DNA of 64,000 bases, taken from Rhizophagus irregularis (lineage: Eukaryota > Glomeromycota > Glomeromycetes > Glomerales > Glomeraceae). The position numbers were made by a program, and so were the translations under genes. The notes beneath the pieces are model-generated. The model was not told where the DNA came from, did not search any database, and saw only the letters and a list, made by a program, of their open reading frames with translations. Shown here piece after piece: positions 52,439 through 63,900 of this stretch. The first letter of the stretch is position 1. Every line of letters starts with the position of its first letter. The stretch is taken from assembly GCF_026210795.1 (NCBI RefSeq), contig NC_089457.1:992001-1056000 (forward strand), written 5' to 3'.

Positions 52439-54835
52439 TAGTGCTCCGAACGGATCGAATCAGATCGGATTTGAGATGAATCCGATCCGATCTGAATTTG
52501 GATCAAAAAAAATTGGATTTGATCTGATCCGAATTCAGATCAAAAATAATTGGATTTGATCTGATTCAAATTCAGATCAAAAATAATTGGATTTGATCTG
52601 ATCCGAATTCGGATCAAAAATAATTGGATCCGATCCAATCCGAATCCGAAATAAACTTGATTCGATTCGGTCTAAATCCAATTCAGATAAAACCGATCCG
52701 ATCTGGATCCGATCTGAATCAGATATTAAAAAAATGTTTTGCAACATTTTTTTAAAGATTTATTTAATAAAAAACATTGTGAAATGTTTTTTATTTCATT
52801 TTAAACAAAAAAAAACCGTTGCGAAACAGTTTTTAATTTCAATTTAACAAAAAAATCTGTTTCGCAACAGGTTTTTAAGTTGTTTTAATATAAACTGTTG
52901 CGAAATGGTTTATTTAACTAAAAAAAATCCGGTTTGTACTGGATTTTTAAGTTATTTTAATATAAACCGTTGTGAAACGGTTTATTTAACAAAAAAAAAC
53001 TGGTTCACAACGGTTTTTTAACGATTATAATATAAACTGTTACGAAACGGTTTATTTAACTAAAAAAATCCATTTCGCAATAGTTTTTTAAGTTATTTTA
53101 ATATAAACTGTTGCGAAACGGTTTATTTAACAAAAAAAAACTGTTTTGCAATGGTTTTTTAACGATTTTAATATAAACTGTTGCGAAACGGTTTATTTTA
53201 ACTAAAAAAATTCGTTGCGAAATGGTTTATTTTAACTAAAAAAATCCATTTCGCAACGGTTTTTTAAGTTATTTTAATATAAACCGTTGCGAAACAGTTT
53301 ATTTAACTAAAAAAATCTGTTTCGTACTGAATTTTTAAGTTATTTTAATATAAACCGTTGCGAAACAGTTTATTTAACTAAAAAAATCCATTTTGTACCG
53401 AATTTTTAAGTTATTTTAATATAAACTGTTGCAAAATAGTTTATTTAACTAAAAAAATCCATTTCGCAATGGTTTTTTAAGTTATTTCAATATAAACTGT
53501 TGCGAAATAGTTTATTTAACAAAAAAAAACCATTTCGCAACAGTTTTTTAACGATTATAATATAAACCGTTGCAAAACGGTTTATTTAACAAAAAAAATC
53601 TGTTTCGCAATAGTTTTTTAAGTTATTTTAGTATAAACCGTTGCGAAATGGTTTATTTTAACTAAAAAAATCTGTTTTGCAACGGGTTTTTAAGTTATTT
53701 TAATATAAACCGTTGCGAAACAGTTAATTTTAACTAAAAAAAAACTGTTTCGCAACGGTTTAAGTTGTTTTAATATAAAAAAATCCATTTCGCAACGGTT
53801 TTCCAAGTTGTTTTAATAAAAACTGTTGCGAAACAGTTTATTTTAACTAAAAAAATCCGTTTCGCAACGGTTTTTTTGTTTTAATAAAAACCGTTGCAAA
53901 ACGGGTTATTTAAACTAAAAAAATCCATTTCGCAATGGTTTTTTAAGTTATTTTATTATAAACCGTTGTGAAATGGTTTATTGTAACTAAAAAAATCCAT
54001 TTCGCAACGGGTTTTTAAGTTATTTTAATATAAACCGTTGCGAAATGGTTTATTTAACTAAAAAACCATTTCGCAATGGTTTTCTAAATTGTTTTAATAT
54101 AAACTGTTGCGAAATGGTTTATTTAACTAAAAAAATCCATTTCGCAACAGTTTTTTAAGTTATTTTAATATAAACTGTTGCGAAATGGTTTATTTAACTA
54201 AAAAAACTATTTCGCAATGGTTTTTTAATTTGTTTTAATATAAACCGTTGCGAAACGGTTTATTTAACTAAAAAAATCCATTTCGCAACAGTTTTCTAAG
54301 TTGTTTTAATAAAAACCGTTGTGAAATGGTTTATTTAACTAAAAAAATCCATTTCGCAACGGTTTTTTAAGTTATTTTAATATAAATTGTTGCGAAACAG
54401 TTTATTTTAACTAAAAAAATCCGTTTCGCAACGGTTTTTTAAGTTATTTTAATATAAACTGTTGCGAAACAGTTTATTTAACTAAAAAAAACCGTTTCGC
54501 AACAGTTTTTAATTGTCTTAATAAAAAACGTTGCGCAACAGTTTTTAATTGTCTTAATAAAAAACGTTGCGCAACAGTTTTTAATTGTCTTAATAAAAAA
54601 CGTTGCGCAAAATGTTTTTTATTTTCTAAGATTCGGATCCGATCCGAATCTGTTCGAATCTGATTCGATCTGATCCGATATGAATGAATAACTGATCTGA
54701 TCTGATTCGATCTGAAATGGATCAAACTTTTTTGATTCGAATCGGATCACAGATCATAAAAAATCTGATCTGATCTGATCCGTTTCGAATCAGATCCGCA
54801 AATACGAATCGGATCGGATTTTTTTCAGAACACTA
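52439..54835. mobile_element. 2.4-kb non-autonomous hAT-like element with hairpin satellite
   Basis: TSD CATACATT (52431-52438) / CATACACT (54836-54843), 7 of 8. Ends TAGTGCTCCGAACGGATC and complement of TAGTGTTCTGAAAAAAATCC. Subterminal blocks are dense GATCCGATC/GAATCGGATC repeats (52450-52720 and 54635-54825). The interior is a tandem array. It lies in a minus-strand coding relic. Confidence 0.9.
52730..54625. repeat. Tandem ~70-bp array of paired hairpins (about 25 units)
   Basis: Each unit pairs AAACCGTTGCGAAACGGTTT with CCATTTCGCAACGGTTTTTT, separated by ATTTAACTAAAAAAAT and AAGTTATTTTAATATA. Both halves are palindromic around TTGCGAAA/TTTCGCAA. Non-coding on both strands. Confidence 0.9.
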
Positions 54836-55654
54836 CATACACTGCAATATATATAATTGATTGGATAATTATGAATCTTATCATCTACATATAGCTTTCT
54901 ATACATTGTAATATATCCATTCTTAGAAAAGATTCTTAGGTTCTCTTCTAGTATTTTCCTAAATAAATCATGAATACGAGAATATCACATTTCTGGTGTT
55001 TTATGATCATATCTTTCTGCTAAAGGCAATATTGCAACAATAATTCTTATATATTCTTCATAGCCTCCAATACTATTGTATGCATGAATTAACTTGGAAT
55101 AGGCTTTACTATCTAAATCCATATTAGCATTTTGGTAGATTATAACAGAATATTGATTTATACTATTTTTAGCAATTTTAGCCAATTTAGCAATAGTATA
55201 CTCTAATAAATATCAGATTTATTTTTATTCGATTATAAGCATACTGAGGATTTATATAGGGCCATATCTCGACTATGCTAATTTTATATTTACATGCATA
55301 TGCATAACACCTTGGCTAAATCACAAGATGATCAGCAACAGATTCTGTATAGCTAAAAAAAAGAAACGTCATAACTGAATACTATGTCACCAGGGCACAG
55401 TATTCTTTTTTTATTGCTTTAGCGCCTCTGGCTAGGACTATCATAACCCACAGATCAAGAGAATTTTATATTCACATGTATGTAGATTAATTTATACAGT
55501 ATTGCATATCATTTTCGCAGATGTATCTAAAAAGGAGAAAGGGCCAATACGGCCAAACTTTTATTATTATTTATGCATAACTACTCAAAAATGAAAAATG
55601 CTGGACACGTGTATCCACTAATTGTGCAGTAATGTGGTGTAGTAACTAATCTAA

Positions 55655-57195
55655 TTCTGTTCTGCTCTTAAAACTCTGGCAATGACATGGTCAACATTAG
55701 TATCAGACAAATTTAAAATAGACCTCATGGGAAAAGACCTAATTCATTCTATTTTCAATTTGCCAATACTATTAAAAAGCTTATAGGCTTTCTCAGACTT
55801 CCCCCACCTCTTTCGCAAAGCTTCATCAGAAAATTTTATTTCAGGAATTTATTTCCTAACTTTTTCTTCAACGAGAGCCTTTGCTCTGTTTTTATCATAA
55901 CTGGGTTTTAACTCCTTGTATCGCAAATATAAAGTTTCTCCAAAGGTAAAATATCGATTGATAACATTCTGTGTTGCATCTTCATTTTTTTCTCAGTATA
56001 GTCTATTATATCAGAGAGATATAAAAATTTCATTCAGCTTAGCGCTCCAGTATTTGATAAAGCATCCGGCACATTTGTTTTTTCCAGGACTTTGCCAGTA
56101 TTAGGGGTATTAGTTAACAGCTCTTTGATAAGCTTTTTTAGTATAGTAGAAACATCATCCTTATGTGATATCTTCTTTTTCTTGCTAGAAGACTTTTCGG
56201 CAGTAGATTCCCAAGTGCATTTTTTCTGCGCAGTATTCAAAGTCAGTTCTACTGGAAATAATTCCAAATCTTCGGCTGAACAGATAGAACACTTTTTGCA
56301 AGGATCATCAATACAGTTATAGTGCATGGCATGCTTACATGACAAAAAAATGGTATCTTTCATAAATTCTATAGAAATCTCTTCAAAGCATTTCTCACAT
56401 ATAAAGCGTTGGATTTGTCTGCTAGAAAGTTCTGAGTCATCCACATTTTCAGAATTGTCAGGGTTGGTTGCTTGGTTAGAAGTTTCTTTAGCAACCCCAG
56501 TAGTCTTGGACGATCTTTATTTCTACCTGATAATAGTACGTTCATGAGTGCTACATTGCCATTGGAGTTCACGTCTATTGGATCAGATCGTCTTCCCTCT
56601 TCTGGTATAATTGGCGAACTCAGGACAACTTTTTTACCCATCAAATTAGTTAAAACTAAAGTTCTGCTAGATTGTGATGATTGTGAACCTCTCCTAATAG
56701 AATTTGGGTCCACAATAATATCGATATTCTTTTCACAATCGGGAAATGGGCATGTGCTGAGTTTGATATATAAAAGTTGCTTTTCAATACATAGCCTATG
56801 AAAAATATGTCTGCAAGAGAGGATGGTGAGCGCTTTGATGGGTGATGTCAAAATATTGTTTTATTGTATACTCAGAACATTGCTCTAGCTCTGGAATTTC
56901 TTTATTTTCAACCATATCATTATCAAGATACTTCAGGATATTATAAGCTATATTCCTATGATTAATAAAAAACGGTTTGCAAGGTTTCGTAATCTTACTT
57001 TTTTTTCCACTACCACCACCACCATCATTATCATAATAAATTAGGTTACCCAGGTTATCGTAATCATTAGTAGTACTCAGGTTTTCGCTCTTTTGGTTTT
57101 CTATACCTGCCCACTTATCACTCTCGTGGTCAACTATCTTGCTGGCTAAAGCTAAAGATGGGGTTTTTATAGCATTTGTAAATTTTGTAGGAGAA
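55655..57195 (-). pseudogene. RING-type zinc-finger protein family member, frameshifted
   Basis: Minus strand. An N-terminal low-complexity region (57195-56870) has DHESDKWAGIENQ and ...VENKEIPELEQCSEYTIK. After a frame change, TSPIKALTILSCRHIFHRLC...CPFPDCEKNI gives the C..H..C...C..C of a RING-like finger (56851 on). A second frame change near 56520 leads to RFICEKCFEEI...CKHAMHYNCIDDPCKKCSIC, a second RING-like finger (56444-56034). The tail past 56034 reads DATQNVINRYFTFGETLYLRYKE and KFSDEALRKRWGKSEKAYKL with further stops. I recall similar double-finger proteins as an expanded lineage-specific family in Rhizophagus, of unknown role. This copy is broken. Confidence 0.55.
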
Positions 57196-58085
57196 AATAT
57201 TTCTCAGATTTTCACTAGCAATTACGCACTGCATTTCATCATTCTATTAATCCTTCTGTAAATCGATAAAAATAACTTCATGATAAGCATAGATATCTTT
57301 AATCCCATATGCGAAATATTGATTGCCAGAAAAAATATTCATACCCAAATATTGTTTTATTAATATGATAATAGCGTGGCCAGAGACATAATATGTGAAA
57401 ATAAAGTCGAAAAAATAATGTGAATATATATGCTAATCTTACATCATACAGTCCCTATTCTTTGGCAAGAATTTTACCGGCACATTTACCTTAGCGCCTT
57501 TGGCTAGGTAATCGGGTTTAGAATACTGCAGTCTCTTTTGAATAAGCCATCCACATGATTCGAAAAAAAGATATAATAATTCAGTCTATACGAATATGTG
57601 ATTTCGCTTGATAATTCTCCTGCCTTTAGCGCTTTCAGCAGGCAGTTACTGGAGAGATAATAGGACTCATCATTGAGGAGTATACATAAGGGTGAATTAG
57701 GATTAAGTAATGCCGAAATATTATGGTGATGTAATGTATTACACCACAAAATGTTAAAATGAGTCACACTACCGTAATGCCGAATTGACGAATTGACGAA
57801 TTGAATTGCACTGCCGTAATGCCGAATTAACAAAATAACGAATTGCCAAATTGCCAAATTGATAAAATAAATTATACCGTATTACCGTTGAATTACATTT
57901 TATTAAAATCATTAACTACTTTTAATTATTTACTTCAAATAATTTTTATCAAATTATAAATCTTTATCGCATAAGTTTATAATATATAAAAGCAGTATAA
58001 AAAAATTTATTATATATAAAACTACTACTCAGAAAAAAACTATTACAAATTGCCTATTTCAAAAAAAACAAAAAAAATATTACTG
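57196..58085. other. Spacer with ATGCCGAATT repeats
   Basis: 57770-57870 holds short repeats of GCCGAATTGACGAATTG/ACGAATTGCC that may be the subterminal block of another element. The minus-strand frame 57504-57857 runs through it and is not convincing as a gene. Confidence 0.4.
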
Positions 58086-58485
58086 TAATTACTGCGTTTC
58101 ATTTTCTTTAATGCTATTAACTTTAGCAAGAATATCATCTACATTAAATTCCATTTCACCATGATCAATTTTTTCAGGTTCCATTTCTTCCACAGTATGA
58201 TTTAATTTAATCAAATTACCTACTATTAAATCTGAATCATCTTCAGTTAATTGATCATTATTTCCTTCTTCATCTTCTGAAACCAAATTTTCAAAAGGAT
58301 CATTATCATTTTCTATTTCATTAATAAACATATCTGAATCTGAAGTAAGTGAATTAGTATAACTTTGCATTATTTCACTAAAGAGTCATCAGATAGATTT
58401 TTGCCAACATAATTAAGTTCTTGTTGTGCATTCAAAATATAAAATGAATGCAATCTTGCCATATTAAATACTTTTTTCACCTTAA

Positions 58486-58848
58486 CTTTACTAAAAATGG
58501 CCAATTTTTTGAAATATTTTTATAGACCTAGATACAATGGCTTTCAAAACAATTGTGCAATTATTTTGTAAAATTTTTAAAATATATCAAAATATATTTA
58601 AGATATTTTTGAGATTAAAATATTAAAATAATATCAAAGTTAATTATATTATAATAATAAAATAATAACAAAAACATTAAAAAATTATTGTGATATTATT
58701 TTAAGTTATTTTTATAGACCTAGATACAATACAATTACAAAATAATAGCAAAAATATAATAAAAACATTTTGATGTATTAAATGTATTTTTGTAGTATTT
58801 TAAAATTATTACAAAATCATTTCAAAAAATTGGCCATTTTTAGTAAAG
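58486..58848. mobile_element. 363-bp MITE, uninterrupted sister of 22983-23760
   Basis: Ends CTTTACTAAAAATGGCCA and complement. Internal sequence matches the 23-kb copy in inverted orientation, without the 430-bp insert. It lies between the last two coding parts of the hAT gene, probably in an intron. Confidence 0.88.
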
Positions 58849-58983
58849 AAGTCTAATAAATATAAAAAAGAATTTAATAAAAAAATAGAAATTTTAATAA
58901 AATAAATATTCTATAAATATACCTGCTTCGTCTTTTTTGGGTAAACCAATTTAATACTGAAAAAACACGCTCACAGCTTGCAC

Positions 58984-60582
58984 TATACATGGCCTGGTAA
59001 TTCCCTATTTTCATATAAATACGTAATACGTAATCCTAGTAATTAATTACCAGATTTTTTGAAAAATACGTAAATACGTAATTATTTATGTCATACTTAA
59101 TTAACGTAAATATTATTGGCTGATCATGGGTCATGTGCTTTTTTTATACAAAGTCATATCAGCATTTTATTGTTTTTGCATTTTTATATATATAAATGCC
59201 GGAACCATCAGTTTCAGTATTTTTTTTGCATTATACAAGTCAAAACGCCAGAACTATCAGTTTCAGCATTTTTTTTGCATCTTTACAAGTAAAAACGCCA
59301 GAACTATCAGTTTCAGCGTTTTTTTTTGCATTTTACAAGTAAAAACCTAGAACCATCAGTTTCGGCGTTTTTTTGCATTTTACAAGCAAAAATACCGGAA
59401 CCATCAATTTTGGCGTTTTTTTTTCATTTTTACTAGTAAAAATGCCAGAACTATTAGTTTCAGTGTTTTTTTTACATTTCTACTAGTAAAAATGCCGGAA
59501 CTATCAGTTTTGGTATTTTTTTTGCATTTCTACTAGTAAAAACGCTAGAACTGATAGTTCTGGCATTTTTTTTGCATTTTATAAGCAAAAATGCCAAAAC
59601 TATCAGTTTCAGCATTTTTTTGCATTTTTACTAGTAAAAATGCCGGAACTATCAGTTTTGGCATTTTTTTGCATTTTACAAGTAAAAACGCTGAAACCAT
59701 CAGTTTTGGCATTTTTTTCATTTTTACTAGTAAAAACGTTGGAACCATCAGTTTCAGCATTTTTTTTTCATTTTTACTAGTAAAACTGCCAGAACTATTA
59801 GTTTCAGCATTTTTTTTACATTTCTACTAGTAAAAACGCCAGAACTGATAGTTTCGGCATTTTTTTTGCATTTTACAAGCAAAAATGCTAGAACTATCAG
59901 TTTTGGTGTTTTTTTTGCATTTTTACTAGTAAAAATGCTGGAACTATCAGTTTCGGCATTTTTTTGCATTTCTACTAGTAAAACGCCAGAACTATCAATT
60001 TCGGCATTTTTTTGCATTTTTACTAGTAAAAATGCCGGAACCATCAGTTTTGGCATTTTTTTTTCATTTTTACTAGTAAAATGCCAGAACTATCAGTTTT
60101 AGCGTTTTTTTTTTTCATTTTTACAAGTGAAAACGCTAGAACCATCAGTTTCGGCATTTTTTTTTTCATTTCTACAAGAACGCCGGAACGATCAGTTTTG
60201 GCGATTTTTTTTTTATTATTACATGTAAAATGCTGAAACTATCAGTTTTGGCGATTTTCTTTTCATTTTTACATGTAAAACTGCTGGAACTATCAGTTTT
60301 GGCGATTTTCTTTTCATTTTTACATGTAAAACTGCCAAACTATCAGTTTCGGCATTTTTTCTCACATTTTCACATATCATGTGATTAATTACCAATAGTA
60401 TTTATGGTAATTACGTTAAATGTAATTATTTACGGGTACTTTTGACTAATTACGAAGACATTAATAATTACGATTAACGTAATTATTTATGTTATATATA
60501 ATTAATTACGAATTACATAATTATTTATGTATTTCAAATTACGAATTACGTTTTTGGCTGATGATTTACCAGGCCATGTATA
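58984..60582. mobile_element. 1.6-kb non-autonomous hAT-like element with perfect 8-bp TSD
   Basis: TSD GCTTGCAC at 58976-58983 and 60583-60590. Ends TATACATGGCCTGGTAA and complement. Subterminal ACGTAATTA/TAATTACG phrases on both sides (59020-59105, 60400-60550). The interior is a satellite. It splits the dimerisation-domain exon of the host hAT gene. Confidence 0.93.
59195..60375. repeat. Tandem ~60-bp satellite (about 20 units)
   Basis: Units of GCCAGAACTATCAGTTTCGGCATTTTTTTGCATTTTTACTAGTAAAAA type. TTTTTACTAGTAAAAA is a perfect palindrome and AGAACTGATAGTTCTGGC occurs in some copies. Repetitive frames on both strands are by-products. Confidence 0.9.
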
Positions 60583-62459
60583 GCTTGCACTATGAAGAAC
60601 AATAGAAAGAATATATAAAGCCAATTCTTGCAAATAATAATTTGATTGTTTACATTCTAACTACCATAATTGGGGAGTTTGAAGTTCGTCAATATAAGGA
60701 AAATTATAAGGAGACTTAAAATCATCATAATTATTCATTTGAACAGCAAGTGTAAATGCTAATTTTAATTCTCCGCCCATTTTTGACTATAAGGCTAAAG
60801 CTTACTTTTGGATTAATTGATAGGTCTCAAGTATAAATTCTTTTCCACAAAATTTTGGATGCAAAAAATATGCTAGTAAATATAATTCATGATCAAACGG
60901 CTTCCATCTATTATTATAAAATTGAATGCATTTTTGCCGAAACTCTTTTAATTCTTCAGTACTTTCAGTAGGTAAAGCCTTGATAGTAGTAGCTATTTGA
61001 ATGAGAGCTAAAAAAACATCAGCCATAGTTGCATTTTTACCTTCAATACTCTTTACAGCATTTTTTGCAGGTTCCAAAATAGTTGCAAGACTTTTAACAT
61101 TCAACCAAAAATTTAGATTATTTACTAAATTTCGTAAAGTTTGATTCATTGCTTTAGAATCAGCAATTAATATCTAGAAATATAATAATAAAATATTTAA
61201 TAATTTGACATTAACTTAGAAATTAACTACAATTTCACTTATATTTTTGAAAATAGTTTCTAAACGTAATACTGATGTACAGCAATCCCAAGTAGTACTC
61301 CATCTTGTTTTAACAGAACTTTTTAATCCACCTCCAACAATTAACTCTTTTTTGATTTCTTCATGAAGAGTAGCTCCAAATTGATGTGACTCAGTAAAAT
61401 AAGTAACAAATTTCTGACAGTTAATAAGTATATTATTTGAAAATGGATTTTTTTTCATAATATCAGTACAAATTAATTGCATGTGATGAGTGATATAATG
61501 AACTGGCAAAATTTTAGGATATTCTTCAGATATTAATCTCTTAGCTAATTGCATAGCGCTAGCACCATCTGACACTACTGAAGAAAAACGCTGTGAGCCT
61601 ATATCTTTAATGCTGTAAAAAGACCAGTGTGAGAGTTTTTTTGAACAGTCTTTAACTTTAATTACATATTCTTCTCATTCAGGAGTAATTACAACAAAAG
61701 AAAAATAAGAATGATGGTTGCTACTTGTCCATCCGTCCAACACTTAATATTGAAATAAAAATAATATTAATATTTATTGGAGATATAATAAATAAAAAAA
61801 AATTATTTACCAAGTGAAAGATTTTCTTGTTTTTTAAGTATTCCTTCAACATCAACGGTAATTCTTGCCACTTCATTACTAAGCCAAGTATCACTTAATG
61901 TTTTCCTGTCTGGCAATTGATAACCAGCACATAAATTCATTACAAGATCAATAAAGAATGGACTTTCTACAGTAGAAAAAAGGACGTCACAGCATACAAA
62001 AAATCTAGTCAATGCTCTATTACAAAGATATTGTTGCCCAGGATCTATTGCTGATTTTTGTAATTTAGATGTGATTTTTGGTTGAATTCCAGTTGCAATT
62101 TCTTCATTAAGTTTTCGCTTCCTTGTAGTAATTCGACCAGAAGATTGCTCATTATTTTGTGCAAAAATTCTGAAATATTGTTCTTTAACTGAAGCTTCAA
62201 CTTTTTCACATTGTAATGCTAAATGTGCCATCATATCTGGAACTACTCTTCCTCTGTTCCGAGCATTACCACAATATACACAAGTACTAGGTGAGTGGCC
62301 AAATTTTCTAGCTTCCTCTTCAATAAAATAATTCCATACATCATTTTTTTTCTTGCCAGGCTTCTTGAATTCTTCAGTTTCTGGAAGATCTGGTAATTTT
62401 ACAAAATTTAGATCTTGAAAAGATCTTGTTTCATCAAGAGAATCTGTTTCATTAGCCAT

Positions 62460-62699
62460 AATTTCTCTTTAGTTAACTTTTGTAATAGAAAATTTGAAAA
62501 AAAATAGCACTTGAAAACTTTTTCCGATAAATATTGATCAACCTGATTACATTTTAGCCAATCATTAACTGGCGTCAAACGCGTCAATCATACAAATTTT
62601 TAGGATAACGATATTAGAATTAAAAAATTTCGCCTAGAGAATATTTTATTTCTTAATCACTGGCAAAATAATTAAGTTTCGCAAATAATCATAATTTCT
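62460..62699. other. Upstream region of the hAT gene and 9-bp target site
   Basis: No ends of the host hAT element were found here. 62691-62699 (ATAATTTCT) is the target duplication of the next element. Confidence 0.5.
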
Positions 62700-63540
62700 A
62701 TAATCATGTATTCTTCCGAAGAAATTTTCCTAATTCTTCGGAATTCTACACAATCCGAAGAAAAAATTTTTACCCCTGAGAATCACCATTTTTGGATTAA
62801 GTTCGTGATGCATATGTAGAAAACTAAGTACCTGCATTATAATAAATCTATCAGATTTCAGTATATAGTATAAAAAATAAAACAACGATAAATCTAACAT
62901 TAAAGATTTATCTGATTTTCTTTTAAAGTTCTATTTTACAAAATTCCTAATAGCTAATAACCGAAAAATGTCCCTTTTTTAGCATTTATAACACGTTAAA
63001 ATGACAAATTTTCAACCCGTTTCTTACAAAAATTCTCACAATTCCGTCATAATAACGAAATGACAATATTCTATAACATGTTAACAAATTTGTATCGTGT
63101 GGGGCGAACTGAAAGAGTTTCGAATTTTGGAAATTCTAGTTCCGAATTTCACAGTTTTTTCTTGTAGTAATTCCTTTTTATGCAGGATATAAAATAATAA
63201 ATTTAATAACTAACAAAAGGTTTAATGCGAAAATTTTATTCAATTTTGAAAAATGATAGTGTTTATTAGGGACAAATTTATCCTGAACCGGGGTCCAGGT
63301 TCTTTATCCTAAACCCCCTATATAAATAAGTTTTTTCAGAGTAATCGTCACGTGATTAATACAGTTGCGGTCTAGGATAAGAACCTGAACCCCGGTCTAT
63401 TTTAAGGACACTCGTTTATTAGTTATTAAGTCACGGGTTCAATCCAAAAATGGTGATTCTCAGGGGTAAAATATTTTTTCTTCGGATTGTGTAGAATTCC
63501 GAAGAATTAGGAAAATTTTTTCGGAAGAATACATGATTAT
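62700..63540. mobile_element. 841-bp MULE-like foldback element, 9-bp TSD
   Basis: Inverted arms of about 100 bp (62700-62798 and 63442-63540), beginning ATAATCATGTATTCTTCCGA. TSD ATAATTTCT at 62691-62699 and 63541-63549 is perfect. Long arms plus a 9-bp duplication are typical of Mutator-like elements. Inside, GGATAAGAACCTGAACCCCG at 63377 and its near complement at 63282 form a second, smaller inverted pair. Confidence 0.9.
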
Positions 63541-63549
63541 ATAATTTCT

Positions 63550-63900
63550 AGTTAATCCAGTTTTATTATTCTTACTTATACAGTCTTAAATTTTCGGTTT
63601 GATAATTCATTTGAATTTTATCGATAGAAACCAAAACTGAACTGGTATATCAATAAGACACTTGGTCACGTCCCTCTCTAAAATTTTTTTTTTTAAAAAA
63701 AAGTATATATATAAATGATATTTCCAAAAATAAAAAAAAACAAGGAACCCTCTTTTGAAACATACCATAAAAAATATAGCTCAATTGCTTAAGGTGCACT
63801 CCAAGGAAAGGTAGTTTATTTTACTACTAACAATGATTCTGAAGAAAATCGAAGAAACATCCTCTTAAATCACCCTGTATTATCTAACCATCAGTCAACT
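63550..63900. other. Unassigned AT-rich spacer
   Basis: No recognisable gene. Confidence 0.4.

Larger units (their letters stand above)
51600..55185 (-). pseudogene. Unidentified minus-strand coding relic split by two hAT-like MITEs
   Basis: The best frame is 55185-54985 (AYSKLIHAYNSIGGYEEYIR...LPLAERYDHKTPEM), which continues past a stop as YSRIHDLFRKILEEN..IFSKNGYITMYRKLYVDDKI. Beyond the 2.4-kb insertion it goes on as CDSLVFTPANGHFENCYRNN and further left, past the small MITE, as ANDFEPAY-like text including ISPAKQEMIPLTSY and KGTALRLRDGTLITIV. I do not recognise the family. Many stops. The two parts may be one gene or two. Confidence 0.4.
58089..62459 (-). pseudogene. hAT transposase with BED finger, split by two insertions
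   Basis: Minus strand. Exon 1 62459-61811 has a BED-like finger (DVWNYFIEEEARK...STCVYCG..MAHLALQCE) and YLCNRALTRFFVCC. A 68-nt GT-AG intron leads to exon 2 (61742-about 61229): VLDGWTSSNHHSYFSFVV (first catalytic Asp), VVSDGASAMQL, KTRWSTTWDC. Exon 3 begins at 61174 (AMNQTLRN..). The dimerisation block reads ALYILSIVLHSAS, is cut by the 1.6-kb element, and resumes at 58975 as SCERVFSVLNWFTQKRRSR. An acidic tail ends at 58089. Stops: TGA 61677, TAA 60804, TAG 60789, TAG 60663. Dead. Confidence 0.85.

Noticed and set aside
52730-54625. Possible CRISPR-like regular repeats
   Set aside because: Units are tandem, self-complementary, with no unique spacers; it is a hairpin satellite in a eukaryotic element.
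54474-54725. Minus-strand frame with FLLRQLKTVAQR repeats
   Set aside because: Created by the hairpin array and GATCCGATC repeats.
59126-60102. Several repetitive frames on both strands
   Set aside because: By-products of the 60-bp satellite in the element 58984-60582; units not multiples of a codon throughout, no start context.
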